From NCBI RefSeq assembly GCF_001598475.1, contig NZ_BCZA01000003.1, forward strand, positions 248,001 to 312,000: 64,000 nucleotides of DNA. Direction: 5' to 3'. Both the position numbers and the translations under genes were made by a program. This DNA comes from Pantoea agglomerans NBRC 102470. GTDB lineage: Bacteria; Pseudomonadota; Gammaproteobacteria; Enterobacterales; Enterobacteriaceae. Positions within the stretch are counted from its first letter, which is position 1. Each line of letters starts with the position of its first letter. The notes beneath the pieces were generated by a model that saw only the letters and a program-made list of their open reading frames with translations, was not told where the DNA came from and did no database searches. This document shows, piece after piece, positions 17,076-28,726 of this stretch.

Positions 17076-17579
17076 TCAGTGGCGCCTGCGCCATTCGCTG
17101 AGCGACACGAGTTTACTGTTGTCGGTAAATTCTCCTTCCAGCTCAATCCCTTGTGATGTGAAACGCGCATTGTATTGCTCACGAAGTGCATGCAGCGCCT
17201 GGATGTCCGGCTCCAGCTGGCGCAGAAAGCCCAGCGCGAGCAGCAGCTGCTGGCGGCTAATAAGCGGTGGAAAACCGGCATGACTGAGAATCGCATGCCA
17301 GCGCTGGCTGTTCTCCTCGCTACCGTCAACAATGAACACCTGCCAGATCAGCAGTACCGCTGCGCCATTATGCAGGTGCGTTTCATTATCCTTGCTGAGA
17401 TAGTCGGTAAACTCTTTCGCCGCCTCTTTCCCCATCATAGAGATCATTGATTCCACCTGTACCGGTGGCAGCTGCAGCCGTTTGCTGAGCCGCTGAGCGG
17501 CGTGGCGTGAGCCAGCGGTGAGCAGCTGAAATCCAGCGACAAACACCACCGCCAGAGTAGCAAGCATTATCCAAATCAT
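17076..17579 (-). CDS. DUF1198 family protein (YicN-like)
   Basis: ATG 17579, at MIWIMLATLAVVF, gives 167 residues and matches the start of E. coli YicN as I remember it. One N-terminal membrane helix (2-20) precedes a soluble helical domain with LQLPPVQVESMISMMGKEAA, and a basic C-terminus (SEWRRRH). YicN has no known function. Its place beside the tRNA rather than in the yicN locus is a family difference. The longer upstream frame has no helpful ribosome site. Confidence 0.75.
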   Translation of the reverse strand: MIWIMLATLAVVFVAGFQLLTAGSRHAAQRLSKRLQLPPVQVESMISMMGKEAAKEFTDYLSKDNETHLHNGAAVLLIWQVFIVDGSEENSQRWHAILSHAGFPPLISRQQLLLALGFLRQLEPDIQALHALREQYNARFTSQGIELEGEFTDNSKLVSLSEWRRRH

Positions 17580-17752
17580 TACATCGTCCCCGGATTGTCC
17601 TGCAGATATCATACGCATGCAGGCTGGCACTCGTCGCGACGAAAAAGCCGGAAAGCACATACGCGGCTGAAACTGTAACTGACAGCGCGCCGCGCTTCTG
17701 ACAAAATACCCCCCTTCCCCGATTCAACACAACACAGTGGATTTCCTCTCTG

Positions 17753-18619
17753 ATGGCAGCAAAAATTATTGACGGTAAAACGATTGCGCAGCAGGTGCGC
17801 GTTGAGGTTGCGGAAAAAGTGAAGCAGCGTCTGGCCGCCGGAAAACGTGCGCCGGGTCTGGCAGTGGTTCTGGTGGGTGAAAACCCGGCATCGCAGATCT
17901 ACGTGGCCAGCAAACGCCGCGCCTGTGAAGAGGTCGGTTTCCACTCCCGCTCTTACGATCTGCCTGCCACGACCCGAGAAGCTGAGCTGCTGGAGCTGAT
18001 TGATGCGCTCAATCAGGACGACGAAATCGATGGCATCCTGGTGCAGCTGCCACTGCCAGCCGGCATTGATAATGTCAAAGTGCTGGAGCGCATCACGCCT
18101 GATAAAGATGTCGATGGATTCCACCCCTATAATGTCGGTCGCCTCTGTCAGCGTGCGCCAACCCTGCGTCCCTGCACGCCACGCGGTATCGTGACGCTGC
18201 TGGAGCGCTACAATATTGATACGTATGGCCTGAATGCCGTGGTGGTTGGCGCATCCAATATTGTTGGTCGTCCGATGAGTATGGAACTGCTGCTGGCGGG
18301 CTGCACCACGACCGTCACTCATCGCTTTACCAAAGATCTGCGCCATCACGTTGAGCATGCCGATCTGCTGGTCGTTGCAGTGGGTAAGCCAGGGTTTATT
18401 CCGGGTGACTGGATCAAACCGGGCGCCATCGTCATCGACGTGGGCATTAACCGGCTGGAGAGCGGCAAAGTGGTGGGCGATGTTGATTTTGACAGTGCAT
18501 CCGAGCGCGCCTCCTACATTACCCCGGTGCCGGGCGGTGTGGGTCCAATGACAGTAGCAACACTGATTCAAAACACGCTGCAGGCGTGCGAAGAGTTTCA
18601 TGATAAAGAGGTAGTATAA
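17753..18619 (+). CDS. folD: Bifunctional methylenetetrahydrofolate dehydrogenase/cyclohydrolase
   Basis: FolD converts 5,10-methylene-THF to 10-formyl-THF with NADP, supplying one-carbon units for purines and initiator tRNA. The 288 residues equal the E. coli length. Signatures are [14 protein letters not shown] with the catalytic lysine, [10 protein letters not shown], and [15 protein letters not shown], then the [10 protein letters not shown] nucleotide-binding loop. The ybcJ start follows its stop directly. It is a cytosolic housekeeping gene and marks the first backbone block after the tRNA. Confidence 0.97.
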   Translation: MAAKIIDGKTIAQQVRVEVAEKVKQRLAAGKRAPGLAVVLVGENPASQIYVASKRRACEEVGFHSRSYDLPATTREAELLELIDALNQDDEIDGILVQLPLPAGIDNVKVLERITPDKDVDGFHPYNVGRLCQRAPTLRPCTPRGIVTLLERYNIDTYGLNAVVVGASNIVGRPMSMELLLAGCTTTVTHRFTKDLRHHVEHADLLVVAVGKPGFIPGDWIKPGAIVIDVGINRLESGKVVGDVDFDSASERASYITPVPGGVGPMTVATLIQNTLQACEEFHDKEVV

Positions 18620-18832
18620 ATGACAAGTTTTTCACTGGGTAAATTCCCGCACGTCGATCTGTGTGACCTGCTGAAACTGGAAGGATGGGTTCAGAGCGGC
18701 GCACAGGCGAAAGTCGTGATTGCCGAGGGTGAAGTGAAGGTCAACGGTGCGGTAGAAACCCGCAAGCGCTGCAAAATCGTAGCCGGTCAGACTGTAGAAT
18801 TCGCGGGTTTCCGCATTACTGTGGTCGAGTGA
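18620..18832 (+). CDS. ybcJ: S4-like RNA-binding protein
   Basis: The 70-residue protein begins right after the folD stop, so both are probably on one transcript. The S4-type RNA-binding pattern is visible: LCDLLKLEGWVQSGAQAK, then VIAEGEVKVNGAVETRKRCK and a GQTVEF strand. In E. coli YbcJ is a small S4-fold protein with an unclear partner, perhaps in RNA metabolism. The folD-ybcJ order is shared with E. coli. Confidence 0.92.
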   Translation: MTSFSLGKFPHVDLCDLLKLEGWVQSGAQAKVVIAEGEVKVNGAVETRKRCKIVAGQTVEFAGFRITVVE

Positions 18833-18839
18833 TTTCCGG

Positions 18840-18857
18840 GCGTCCCTGCGGGGACGC
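18840..18857 (+). terminator. Hairpin after folD-ybcJ
   Basis: GCGTCCC and GGGACGC enclose TGCG just after the ybcJ stop. The T run is short. It lies in the gap of the convergent ybcJ and ATPase genes and may serve both. Confidence 0.6.
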
Positions 18858-18859
18858 TG

Positions 18860-19966
18860 TTACACCCGCTCATCCCCCTTCACGCACGTCTCCCCTTCCC
18901 GCTGTTCCAGTGCAATATGATTCACCGCCGTATGCTGCGCTATCAACGTCGCGAGCCGGGGTGAATGGCTGGTGATCCAGAGCTGACTGAACTCGCTGGC
19001 TTCGGCGATTAAGCGCGCCAGCGCAGGCAACAGATCTTCATGCAGGCTGTTTTCCGGCTCATTCAGTGCCATAAAGGCAGGCGGACGCGGGCTGAGCAGT
19101 GCGACAACCAGACAGAGAAACCGCAGCGTGCCATCAGAAAACTCGGCGCTCTCCAGCGGACGCAGAATGCCCTGGCGCGACATCAGCATCTGGAAACGGC
19201 CATACTGCACATCGACATCAAACTGGCTGTCGGGAAACGCCTGTTCCATCACCTCAGACAGGAGTTCGGAATGACCGCGCTCAACAATGGTCGCCCAGGC
19301 CGCCGCCAGATTGCTGCCATCATGGCTCAGCACCGGCGCACGCACGCCAATCTGCGGTGCCCGTATCGGTGAGCCAGGCCAGACCGCAAACTCATGGTAA
19401 AAGCGCCACTGCTGCAGACGTTCGCGCAACTGCGAAAGCTCCGGATAGCGATGCGGTTCGCCAAGCTGACCAAACAGCGACTCTTCGGGATGCAGCACCG
19501 CCGGATAGGCGACGCGCTCGCCCTCAACGTTGTGCAGAAAGGCGGTCTGATTTTCGCGCTGCATAATACAGGCGGAAGGACGGCGCTGCTGACCGCTCAG
19601 CCAGAGTCGCTCCTGCTTCACCAGCGGATCGAGATTAAACAGGCTGGTCACCAGCGGCTCGGGAAAGCCAATCTCCAGCTGGTAATCCATGTCATCCATC
19701 ACCACGGCCAGCTCCAGGCGCTTTGGATCGTGTCGGCGATCGCCCCGGCGTAAGCCGCCCGCCCACATCGCTTTCTGAATGCCGCCTTCTTCAGCCAGCG
19801 CCAGTGCCAGGCGACCGCTGGCCGCCTCATGCAGCAGCCGCACCGCTTTGTAGAGGTTGGATTTACCGCAGCCGTTGGGACCGCTCACCACATTCAGCTG
19901 CTGCAGCGACAGCGTCAGGTTACGTATCGAGCGGAAGCCGCGGATCTGAATCTGTTCAATCGCCAT
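18860..19966 (-). CDS. AAA ATPase (RecF/SMC-type, DUF2813/AAA_21-like)
   Basis: The 368-residue protein starts MAIEQIQIRGFRSIRNL, the usual opening of RecF-like ATPases. It has Walker A GPNGCGKSNL (30-39), a signature-like LSDGT region (about 270-275 in SAEFSDGTLRFL), a Walker B area with ALNEPENSLHE, and a switch histidine in TSHSPRLA. No TOPRIM or nuclease domain is attached. Stand-alone proteins of this type have unknown roles, some in DNA repair or defence. It is absent from E. coli at this position; base composition is like the backbone. Confidence 0.8.
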   Translation of the reverse strand: MAIEQIQIRGFRSIRNLTLSLQQLNVVSGPNGCGKSNLYKAVRLLHEAASGRLALALAEEGGIQKAMWAGGLRRGDRRHDPKRLELAVVMDDMDYQLEIGFPEPLVTSLFNLDPLVKQERLWLSGQQRRPSACIMQRENQTAFLHNVEGERVAYPAVLHPEESLFGQLGEPHRYPELSQLRERLQQWRFYHEFAVWPGSPIRAPQIGVRAPVLSHDGSNLAAAWATIVERGHSELLSEVMEQAFPDSQFDVDVQYGRFQMLMSRQGILRPLESAEFSDGTLRFLCLVVALLSPRPPAFMALNEPENSLHEDLLPALARLIAEASEFSQLWITSHSPRLATLIAQHTAVNHIALEQREGETCVKGDERV

Positions 19967-19974
19967 AATAAAAA

Positions 19975-19992
19975 AGGGCGATTGCTCGCCCT
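19975..19992 (-). terminator. cysS terminator
   Basis: AGGGCGA and TCGCCCT flank a four-base loop, followed on the minus strand by six T. It lies seven bases past the cysS stop and overlaps the region just before the ATPase start. Confidence 0.85.
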
Positions 19993-19999
19993 CTCCGGT

Positions 20000-21385
20000 T
20001 TATTTTCGACGCCAGCTGGAGCCCTGTGGCCCATCCTCGACGATGACACCCAGCGCGTTAAGCTTGTCGCGCGCGATGTCCGCTTCCGCCCAGGCTTTGG
20101 CGGCGCGCGCATCGGCACGGGCTTTCACCCAGTGCTCAATCTCGGCAACCTCTTCGTCATTGACCTGCGCGCCGCTTTGCAGGAACAACTCAGGGTCCTG
20201 CTGCAGAATGCCCAGCACGTTGGCCATCTCGCGCAGCTTCGACGCCAGCCCGTGCGCTGAAGCGCCATCTTCACTTTTCAGGCGGTTCACTTCACGCGCC
20301 ATATCGAACAGCACCGAATAGGCTTCCGGGGTGTTGAAATCATCATCCATCGCGCTGCGGAACCGCGCTTCAAACGCTTCGCCGCCGTGGGCAGGCACGC
20401 TGCTGTCGGTGTGACGCAGTGCCGTATAGAGACGCTCCAGCGCCGCACGCGCCTGATTCAGGTTATCTTCGCCGTAGTTAAGCTGGCTGCGATAGTGACC
20501 GGACATCAGGAAGTAACGCACCGTCTCCGCATCATAATGTTGCAGCACGTCACGCACGGTGAAGAAGTTACCGAGCGATTTGGACATCTTCTCGCGGTCA
20601 ACCATCACCATGCCGGAGTGCATCCAGTAGTTGACGTAAGGACCGTCATGGGCGCAGCTCGACTGAGCGATTTCGTTTTCATGGTGCGGGAACATCAGAT
20701 CGGAGCCGCCGCCGTGGATATCGAAATGGGTGCCCAGCTGTTTGCAGTTCATTGCCGAGCACTCGATGTGCCAGCCGGGACGACCGTTGCCCCAAGGCGA
20801 TGACCAGGCTGGCTCATCCGCTTTGGACATTTTCCACAGCACGAAGTCCATCGGATTGCGTTTCACGTCGGCGACTTCAACGCGCGCGCCCGCCTGCAAC
20901 TGCTCCAGATCCTGACGCGACAGCGCGCCGTAATCGGTGTCGCTGAGCACATCGAACATCACGTCGCCGTTCTCCGCCACATAAGCGTGACCGCGAGCGA
21001 TCAGCGTCTCCACCAGCTCGATAATCTCAGCGATGTGACGGGTAGCGCGCGGCTCCTCATCGGGCGGCAGAATCCCCAGCGCGGCGAAGTCGTTGTGCAT
21101 CTCGCCAATCATGCGGTTAGTCAGGGTTTCGATGCTCTCGCCGTTTTCGTTGGCGCGCCTGATGATTTTGTCATCAATGTCGGTAATGTTACGTACATAA
21201 TTAAGCTGATAACCGAGGTAACGCAGGTAGCGCGCCACCACGTCAAACGCCACGAACGTCCGCCCATGACCAATGTGACAGAGGTCATACACCGTGATGC
21301 CGCAAACATACATCCCGATTTTACCGGCATGAATGGGTTTGAATTCCTCTTTCTGTCGACTCAGGGTGTTATAAATCTTAAGCAT
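20000..21385 (-). CDS. cysS: Cysteinyl-tRNA synthetase
   Basis: Starting at MLKIYNTLS gives 461 residues, as in E. coli; the frame's upstream extension is not conserved. CysRS charges tRNA-Cys. Visible are the zinc cysteine in [10 protein letters not shown], the HIGH motif HIGHGR, the KMSKS motif KMSKSLGNF, and the zinc ligands in WHIECSAM and [10 protein letters not shown]. The gene is divergent from ppiB, as in E. coli. A strong hairpin terminator follows. Confidence 0.97.
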   Translation of the reverse strand: MLKIYNTLSRQKEEFKPIHAGKIGMYVCGITVYDLCHIGHGRTFVAFDVVARYLRYLGYQLNYVRNITDIDDKIIRRANENGESIETLTNRMIGEMHNDFAALGILPPDEEPRATRHIAEIIELVETLIARGHAYVAENGDVMFDVLSDTDYGALSRQDLEQLQAGARVEVADVKRNPMDFVLWKMSKADEPAWSSPWGNGRPGWHIECSAMNCKQLGTHFDIHGGGSDLMFPHHENEIAQSSCAHDGPYVNYWMHSGMVMVDREKMSKSLGNFFTVRDVLQHYDAETVRYFLMSGHYRSQLNYGEDNLNQARAALERLYTALRHTDSSVPAHGGEAFEARFRSAMDDDFNTPEAYSVLFDMAREVNRLKSEDGASAHGLASKLREMANVLGILQQDPELFLQSGAQVNDEEVAEIEHWVKARADARAAKAWAEADIARDKLNALGVIVEDGPQGSSWRRK

Positions 21386-21597
21386 TGAACGGTTCCGTTT
21401 TCGCGTGTGGTTGGCACTTTTAAGTATCCAGACATTGTGCCGTATTTTTATCGCTCGCGCGACGCAAAGCAAGCCAACTGCGCCGCGCTGCTGACGCGTC
21501 ATTGGAAATTATGATATAAGAACGGTCGACAAAAAGGGGGACGCCCATCGACAGAGCGACCTCAGCAACTGATGACAACCTTTACAGGACGACAAAA

Positions 21598-22092
21598 ATG
21601 GTAACTTTCCAGACGAACCATGGCGATATCGTAATCAAAACTTTCGATGATAAAGCGCCGGCAACCGTACAGAACTTCCTGGATTACTGCCGTGAAGGTT
21701 TTTACGACAACACCATTTTCCACCGCGTAATCAACGGCTTTATGATTCAGGGCGGCGGCTTCGAGCCGGGCATGAAGCAGAAAGAAACCAAAGCCGAAAT
21801 TCAGAACGAAGCCAGCAATGGCCTGAAAAACACCAAAGGTACGCTGGCAATGGCACGTACCTCTGCGCCGCACTCTGCGACCGCACAGTTTTTCATCAAC
21901 GTAGCTGACAACGACTTCCTGAACTTCCGTGACGAAAGCGTTCAGGGCTGGGGCTACTGCGTGTTCGCTGAAGTGGTTGAAGGTATGGATGTGGTCGAGA
22001 AGATCAAAGCGGTCTCTACCGGCCGCAGCGGCATGCACCAGGATGTGCCAAAAGACGACGTCGTTATCCAGAAAGTGACCGTCAGCGAGTAA
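21598..22092 (+). CDS. ppiB: Cytosolic peptidyl-prolyl isomerase B (cyclophilin)
   Basis: The 164 residues equal E. coli PpiB, which speeds cis-trans isomerization of prolyl bonds in the cytosol. The cyclophilin core is [18 protein letters not shown] (about 41-58) and the later [17 protein letters not shown]. No signal peptide is present, so it is not the periplasmic paralogue PpiA. The lpxH start overlaps its stop by one base, as TAATG. Confidence 0.96.
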   Translation: MVTFQTNHGDIVIKTFDDKAPATVQNFLDYCREGFYDNTIFHRVINGFMIQGGGFEPGMKQKETKAEIQNEASNGLKNTKGTLAMARTSAPHSATAQFFINVADNDFLNFRDESVQGWGYCVFAEVVEGMDVVEKIKAVSTGRSGMHQDVPKDDVVIQKVTVSE

Positions 22093-22808
22093 TGTCGCGC
22101 ACGCTGTTTATCGCAGATCTCCATCTGTGTCAGGAAGAACCGGCGATTACCGCCGGTTTTCTGCATTTTTTACAGCGCGAAGCACCCCACTGCGACGCGC
22201 TCTATATTCTCGGCGATCTGTTTGAAGCCTGGATTGGCGACGACGATCCCAATCCGCTGCATCAGCAGGTTGCCCGCGCCCTGCGCACCCTGCCGGTTCC
22301 GGTTTACTTTATCCATGGCAATCGCGACTTCCTGATTGGCCGACGCTTTGCGCAGACCTGCGGCATGACGCTGCTGCCGGAAGAGCAGGTGCTGACGCTC
22401 TACGGCCATCGGTTGCTGATCATGCACGGCGATACGCTCTGTACCGACGATGCGGGTTACCTGCGTTTTCGGGCCAAAGTGCATAATCCCTGGATCCAGC
22501 GGCTGTTTCTCGCGTTGCCGTTGTGGATCCGTAAACGCATTGCTGCCCGGATGCGCGCCGACAGTAAACAGGCCAACCAGCATAAATCCCAGACCATCAT
22601 GGATGTGAATCAGGAAGCAGTCGTCGCCACTATGCTGCGCCAGCAGGTGCCGCTGTTAATCCACGGTCACACTCATCGCCCGGCGATTCATACGCTGAGC
22701 CTGCAGGGTGAACCGGCGCAACGCGCGGTGCTGGGTGCCTGGCACTGCCGGGGTTCCATGATCCAGCTCGACGCCAGTGGCATTCAGCTTATCCATTTCG
22801 ACTTTTAA
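22092..22808 (+). CDS. lpxH: UDP-2,3-diacylglucosamine pyrophosphatase
   Basis: LpxH hydrolyses UDP-2,3-diacylglucosamine to lipid X in lipid A synthesis at the inner-membrane surface. Metallophosphoesterase motifs are in order: IADLHL (start), [21 protein letters not shown] and the late HGHTHRP. The length of 238 residues is close to E. coli (240). It is translationally coupled to ppiB, as in E. coli. Confidence 0.96.
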   Translation: MSRTLFIADLHLCQEEPAITAGFLHFLQREAPHCDALYILGDLFEAWIGDDDPNPLHQQVARALRTLPVPVYFIHGNRDFLIGRRFAQTCGMTLLPEEQVLTLYGHRLLIMHGDTLCTDDAGYLRFRAKVHNPWIQRLFLALPLWIRKRIAARMRADSKQANQHKSQTIMDVNQEAVVATMLRQQVPLLIHGHTHRPAIHTLSLQGEPAQRAVLGAWHCRGSMIQLDASGIQLIHFDF

Positions 22809-22838
22809 TCTGCGGTTAAATCCACGACCTTAAGCCCG

Positions 22839-22854
22839 ACGCAACCGTTTTCCT
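22839..22854 (+). promoter_or_regulatory. PurR operator of purEK
   Basis: ACGCAACCGTTTTCCT closely fits the PurR consensus (ACGCAAACGTTTGCGT) and, as I recall, equals the E. coli purE site. It lies about 85 bases before purE. PurR with hypoxanthine or guanine would repress purEK from here. Confidence 0.8.
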
Positions 22855-22939
22855 TGCGTGCTTCTCATGCTATTCTCGGTGCCCTTCAAAACCTGTCCGC
22901 CCGGCCAGGTCTGTTTGTTCATTCACAGGAGTTGACCCC

Positions 22940-23446
22940 ATGTCATCCAACGCCCCGGCCCGCATCGCCATTGTTATGGGTTCCAGAAGTGACTGGGCCA
23001 CCATGCAGTTCGCCGCTGAAATCCTCTCCAGCCTGGACGTCCCTTTTGATGTTGAAGTGGTCTCTGCGCACCGCACCCCGGATAAACTGTTCAGCTTCGC
23101 CGAAACGGCAGCCGACAAGGGTCTTCAGGTGATTATTGCTGGCGCAGGTGGCGCGGCACATCTGCCGGGTATGCTGGCGGCAAAAACGCTGGTGCCGGTG
23201 CTGGGTGTGCCGGTGCAGAGCGCAGCACTGAGCGGCGTCGATAGCCTCTATTCAATTGTGCAGATGCCGCGCGGTATTCCGGTCGGTACGCTGGCGATTG
23301 GCAAGGCGGGCGCAGCCAATGCCGCGCTGCTGGCGGCGCAGATTCTGGCGCTGCATGACAGTGCGCTGGCGTTACGCCTGACCACCTGGCGTCAGAGCCA
23401 GACCGATGAGGTGCTGAACCATCCCGATCCGCGGGTGGATGCATGA
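22940..23446 (+). CDS. purE: N5-carboxyaminoimidazole ribonucleotide mutase
   Basis: PurE moves the carboxyl of N5-CAIR to C4, giving CAIR, in purine synthesis. The 168 residues match E. coli (169). Motifs are [12 protein letters not shown] (17-28 region), [10 protein letters not shown] and [16 protein letters not shown] stands before the ATG. purK overlaps its end as ATGA, so the two partners are coupled. Confidence 0.97.
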   Translation: MSSNAPARIAIVMGSRSDWATMQFAAEILSSLDVPFDVEVVSAHRTPDKLFSFAETAADKGLQVIIAGAGGAAHLPGMLAAKTLVPVLGVPVQSAALSGVDSLYSIVQMPRGIPVGTLAIGKAGAANAALLAAQILALHDSALALRLTTWRQSQTDEVLNHPDPRVDA

Positions 23447-24507
23447 AGCCGGTTTGCGTACTGGGCAACGGCCAGTTAGGTCGTATGCTGCGTCAGGCGG
23501 GTGAACCCCTGGGCATCGCGGTTTATCCGGTGGGCTTAGACGCCGATCCCACCGCGCTCCCTATCGCCGACAGCGTGATCACCGCCGAAATCGAACGGTG
23601 GCCGGAGACGGCGCTGACGCGTGAACTGGCCAGCCATCCAGCCTTTGTTAACCGCGATATCTTTCCGCGTCTGGCGGATCGTCTGACGCAGAAACAGCTG
23701 CTGGATCAGCTGGGACTGGCCACCGCGCCGTGGCAGTTGCTGGCAGATAAAAGCGAATGGCCAGCGGTGTTCGACTCGCTGGGCGAGTTAGCGATTGTGA
23801 AAAGCCGCACCGGCGGTTACGACGGCCGGGGTCAGTGGCGTCTGCGTGCCGATGAAACTCACACCCTGCCGGAGGCGTGCTACGGCGAATGCATCGTTGA
23901 GCAGGGCATCAACTTTTCCGGTGAAGTCTCACTGGTGGGGGCGCGCGGTCACGATGGCCAGGTGGTGTTCTATCCGCTGACGCACAACCTGCATCAGGAT
24001 GGCATTCTGCGCACCAGCGTTGCGCTGCCGCAGGCGGATCAGGCACAGCAGCAGCAGGCCGAAGCGATGCTGAGTGCGATCATGCAGGAACTGAACTACG
24101 TCGGCGTAATGGCGATGGAGTGTTTCGTTACGCCAGCTGGATTGCTGATCAATGAGCTGGCGCCGCGCGTCCATAACAGCGGGCACTGGACGCAGAACGG
24201 TGCGTCTATCAGCCAGTTTGAGCTGCATCTGCGCGCCATTCTTGGCCTGGCATTACCGCAGCCGGTGGTGTTTGCGCCGTCGGCGATGGTCAATCTGATC
24301 GGCACTGACGTGAATCTCAGCTGGCTGCAGCAGCCGCTGGTGCATCTGCACTGGTATGACAAAGAGGTGCGTCCGGGTCGTAAAGTGGGCCATCTGAATC
24401 TGACCGACAGCGATGCAGAACGGCTAAAAGCGGCACTGAATTCGCTGGTGCCTCAGCTACCGGAAGCGTACGCCAGCGGCATCGCCTGGGCGGTTGAAAA
24501 GCTGTAG
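23443..24507 (+). CDS. purK: N5-carboxyaminoimidazole ribonucleotide synthase
   Basis: PurK uses ATP and bicarbonate to make N5-CAIR from AIR, feeding PurE. It is an ATP-grasp enzyme of 354 residues (E. coli 355). The N-terminal loop is [15 protein letters not shown], followed by [14 protein letters not shown] in the ATP lid and the metal-binding [15 protein letters not shown]. The ATGA overlap with purE shows one transcript. The intergenic repeat after its stop may end or modulate the message. Confidence 0.97.
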   Translation: MKPVCVLGNGQLGRMLRQAGEPLGIAVYPVGLDADPTALPIADSVITAEIERWPETALTRELASHPAFVNRDIFPRLADRLTQKQLLDQLGLATAPWQLLADKSEWPAVFDSLGELAIVKSRTGGYDGRGQWRLRADETHTLPEACYGECIVEQGINFSGEVSLVGARGHDGQVVFYPLTHNLHQDGILRTSVALPQADQAQQQQAEAMLSAIMQELNYVGVMAMECFVTPAGLLINELAPRVHNSGHWTQNGASISQFELHLRAILGLALPQPVVFAPSAMVNLIGTDVNLSWLQQPLVHLHWYDKEVRPGRKVGHLNLTDSDAERLKAALNSLVPQLPEAYASGIAWAVEKL

Positions 24508-24590
24508 TTTCCCGCACCTGAGTCTGATGATGGCTTTACCAGGCAGCTTAGAGCGATTGAGCAGTCGCCTTTAAGTCAGAGGGAGACGCC

Positions 24591-24691
24591 GGTAACGGGA
24601 AACGATCGCAAAGACGCAAAAACGGCATCCCTGCCAGCTCGGCACGCGCCATCCCTGGCGCGTGACGCTTTGCTCTTCGTTTCCCGTTACC
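24591..24691. repeat. Palindromic intergenic element, copy 1 (inverted)
   Basis: Fifteen-base outer arms (GGTAACGGGAAACGA, 24591-24605, and its exact complement at 24677-24691) enclose sequence shared with the copies after ybaL and before htpG. Shared pieces are GCAAAGACGCAAAAA (24608-24622, inverted in copy 3) and GACGCTTTGCTCTT (24664-24677, inverted in copy 2). It lies between the convergent purK and ybbP genes. The inner part also contains paired GCCATCCCTGGC-type blocks. It lacks the 45-base core of the other two. Confidence 0.75.
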
Positions 24692-24764
24692 CGCTTGCTG
24701 GTGATGGGTGCGATCTGGATGAAGGTCAAAGGCGGGCTTAGTGCAGCCTTATGCCTACACTCCC

Positions 24765-27178
24765 TTACGCCGCATCAAACTTCCTGAACAACGCTTTCCC
24801 TTTCAGTAATCGGATCCCCAGCCAGCCACCGCACAGCGACAACAGCAGCGCGCCACACAACGGCAGCGCCAGCCACAGGATCCAGTCAGGCTGCCACGGG
24901 AAGTCGAAAATCTTAGTCTGTAATCCCCACAGCGCCGCTTCTGCCCCCATCGCCGCCGCCACGCCGGAGACCACGCCGAGCAGGGCAAACTCACACCACA
25001 GCGTCGTGCGCAGCAGGCGTTTACCGGCACCCAGCGTGCGATAGACCACCAGCTCCTGACGCCGCTGACGCATACCAACCTGAATCTGCGCCAGCAGCAG
25101 CAACACGCCGCAGGCGGTCACCAGCATCACCATGATCTCCAGCGCCTGGCTGACCTGCGCCAGCACCTGACCGATCTGCCGCATTATGCTGCCGATATCC
25201 AGCAGACTTAGCGCCGGAAAAGCACGGTTAAGCTGCGCCAGCAGAACAGGATTCGCCTCCATGCGGAAGCTGGTGAGCCAGGTCTGCGGCTGGCTGTCGA
25301 GCGCGCCCGGCGGGAAGATAAAGAAGAAGTTCGGCTTCAGGCTTTCCCAGTCCACTTTACGCAAACTGGTAATGCGCGCGCTGAAGGTCTGCGTATCGCC
25401 ATCGAACGTCAGGGTATCGCCGAGCTTCAGCCCCAGCCGATCGGCCAGTTCCACTTCCATCGACACTTCACCCGCTTTGGGTGGCCAGTTGCCTGCCACC
25501 AGTGGATTATGATCCGGGCGATCGGCCAGTTCCGTCAGGTTGAGTTCACGGTTCAGGGCGTTATCCAGCTTCGGATCGGCCGGTTTGCCGTTGAGTTCAC
25601 TGAGCCGCACCCGCGCAATCGGGTAAAAGGTCCCGGGCGTGATCTGATGCGACTGCAGGAAATCACGCACCTGCGGCACCTGATCTGCCGTCATGTTCAG
25701 CAGAAAGAAGTTCGGGCTATCCGCCGGAAACTGCTGCTGCCAGCGATCCAGCAGATCGCCACGCATTACCAGCAGCAGCGCCAGCAGCATGAACGACAGC
25801 GAAAAGGCCGCAAGCTGGCTCAGCGTCATGCCGGGCTGGCGCAGCAGCCGGTTAATCGCCAGTCGTAACGCCAGGTTGCGCACTACCAGCCGACGCAGCA
25901 GCAGCAGGGTTCCCCAGCCGAGTAGGGCCAGCAATCCCGCCAGCACCACCACACCCGCCAGCAGCGCCCAGAGCATTTTACTGCCGCCAACCAGCAGCGC
26001 TAACAGCGTCACCACAACAGCAATCATCACCGGAGTATAGATCTTCAGCGGCCAGAGATTCGCCACCGCATCGCGCCGCAACACCCGCAGCGGCTGTGTC
26101 GCCAGCAGCAGACGATAGGGACGCAGACCCACCAGCAGCGAAATCACAAACAACGATCCCACCGCCCAGATCCACGGCCAGACGCTCGCCGCCGGTAAGC
26201 TGGCAGGCAGCACGGGTTTCAGCATCGCCATCAGGATCGCTTCCACGCCCTGACCCACCAGGCCACCGGCAATCGCCGCCAGCAGCAGCACCGCCAGCCA
26301 CTGACCGATGATCAGCCGCTGCAACGCGCCGTGCGTCGCACCCAGGGTTTTCAGCACCGCCACCAGATCGTAGCGGCTGCGGCAATAGTGGCTCATGGCA
26401 ACCGCCACGGCCGCAATCGCCAGCATCAGCGTCAGCAAGGCCGAGAGCAGCAGGAACTGCTGCGCGCGCTGCATCGAACGGCCTAATGCATCTTCCGAGT
26501 TCTCCACGCTGATCCAGCGCTGGTCCGCCTTCAGCTGCGGTTCAATCCAGCGGTCATAGCTGGCCAGCTGATCGGGATTACCGGAGAACTTATAGCGCCA
26601 GGTGATGCGGCTGCCTGGCTGAATCGCACCGGTTTTGGCGGCATCCGCCAGATTGATCAGCAGACGCGGCGCCATCTCAAACGGGTTAAAGCCGCCATCC
26701 GGCTCCTGGATCACCTCCCCGCTGATGCGCAGCTGGGTGTCACCCACTTCCAGCGTGTCGCCCACTTTCAGGTTCAGCAGCGCCATCAGGCGCGGTGCCG
26801 CCAGCGCGGTACCCGCCTGCGGCCTCAGCCCTGGCGGCTGCGTCTGCAGCGTGCCAAACATCGGGTAGCGATCGTCCACCGCTTTTACTGAGGCAAGCTG
26901 CGGGGACTGATCGGCAAATGTCATGGTCATAAAGGTCAGCTGACGGCTCACCGTCAGACCGCTTTCAGCCGCTTTTGCCAGCCAGGCTTCTGGCGCTGCA
27001 TCACTGCTGCGCAGCGTACGGTCGCCGGCCATAAAATCACGGCTCTGCTGATTCAGCCCTTTTTCCATGCGATCGCTGATCGACCCCAGCGCCAGCACGC
27101 AGGCCACCGCCAGCGTCAGCGCAAGCCAGACAATCAGCAGCGAGGGCGAACGCCACTCGCGCCAGAACCAGCGCCAGA

Positions 27179-27182
<4 letters not shown>
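24765..27182 (-). CDS. ybbP: ABC transporter permease YbbP (FtsX-like)
   Basis: Start ATG 27182 overlaps the ybbA stop and gives 805 residues, as in E. coli (804). The start MIWRWFWREWRS leads into a first membrane helix, then a large periplasmic domain (about 45-250), a four-helix FtsX block, a second periplasmic part and a final FtsX block, about ten helices in all. With the ATPase YbbA it forms a MacB/LolCDE-type transporter of unknown substrate, perhaps linked to lipids given tesA beside it. Confidence 0.93.
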
Positions 27183-27865
<683 letters not shown>

Positions 27866-28726
27866 TATCCCTTCCTGTTATTGATTCTTCTGCTGGTGTC
27901 GCGTCTTGCTGCTGCAGATACGCTGATGGTACTGGGCGACAGCCTGAGTGCGGGCTATCGCATGTCTGCCACTGCGGCCTGGCCCAGCCTGCTCGATAAG
28001 CAGTGGCAGCAAAAACCTAAAGTGATCAACGCCAGTATCAGCGGTGATACGGCTGCACAGGGGCTGGCGCGCCTGCCCGCACTATTAAAACAGCATCAGC
28101 CGCAATGGGTGTTAATCGAATTGGGCGGTAACGATGGTTTGCGCGGTTTCCCGCCCGACGCTATCGCGCAGAATCTGAGTAAAGTTATCGACGATGTTAA
28201 AGCCGCCAATGCGAAGCCGCTGCTGATGCAGATTCGTCTGCCTGCCAACTATGGCCGCCGCTACACCGAAGCGTTCAGCGGCATCTATCCCGGATTAGCA
28301 CAGCAGCATAACATTCCTCTGGTGCCCTTTTTCATGGAGCAGGTTTATCTGAAACCCGAGTGGATGCAGCAGGATGGCATTCATCCTAATCCTGATGCCC
28401 AGCCTTTTATCGCCCAGTTAATGGCAAAAGACCTGGCCCCCTTAGTTAAGCAGCCGTAGCGCGCCGGGATGCGCAAAAAGGGTAAAGAAATGCAAAAGCA
28501 CTAAATAACGGCAAGGTGGCGACGGAGATTTTCGACCGCTTTGCCATCTCTAAGTGTCCAGGCTTACTCTCTAAACAATATCAATGAGAAAAGATAATTC
28601 TGCCGTTCCTTAAAATTCACTTTAATGCATCTTAAATTAGCATTTTAACAGTCGCATATAAGTTGGCGTTACCCTCTCCAACTGGTTAATATTTCTGCAC
28701 GGAATTTTAGCTGCAAAGGAATGTAT

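Noticed and set aside
17609-18601. Long minus-strand frame opposite folD
   Set aside because: It is the antisense shadow of folD; its composition (many His, Gln and Arg) is typical of a reverse-frame artefact.
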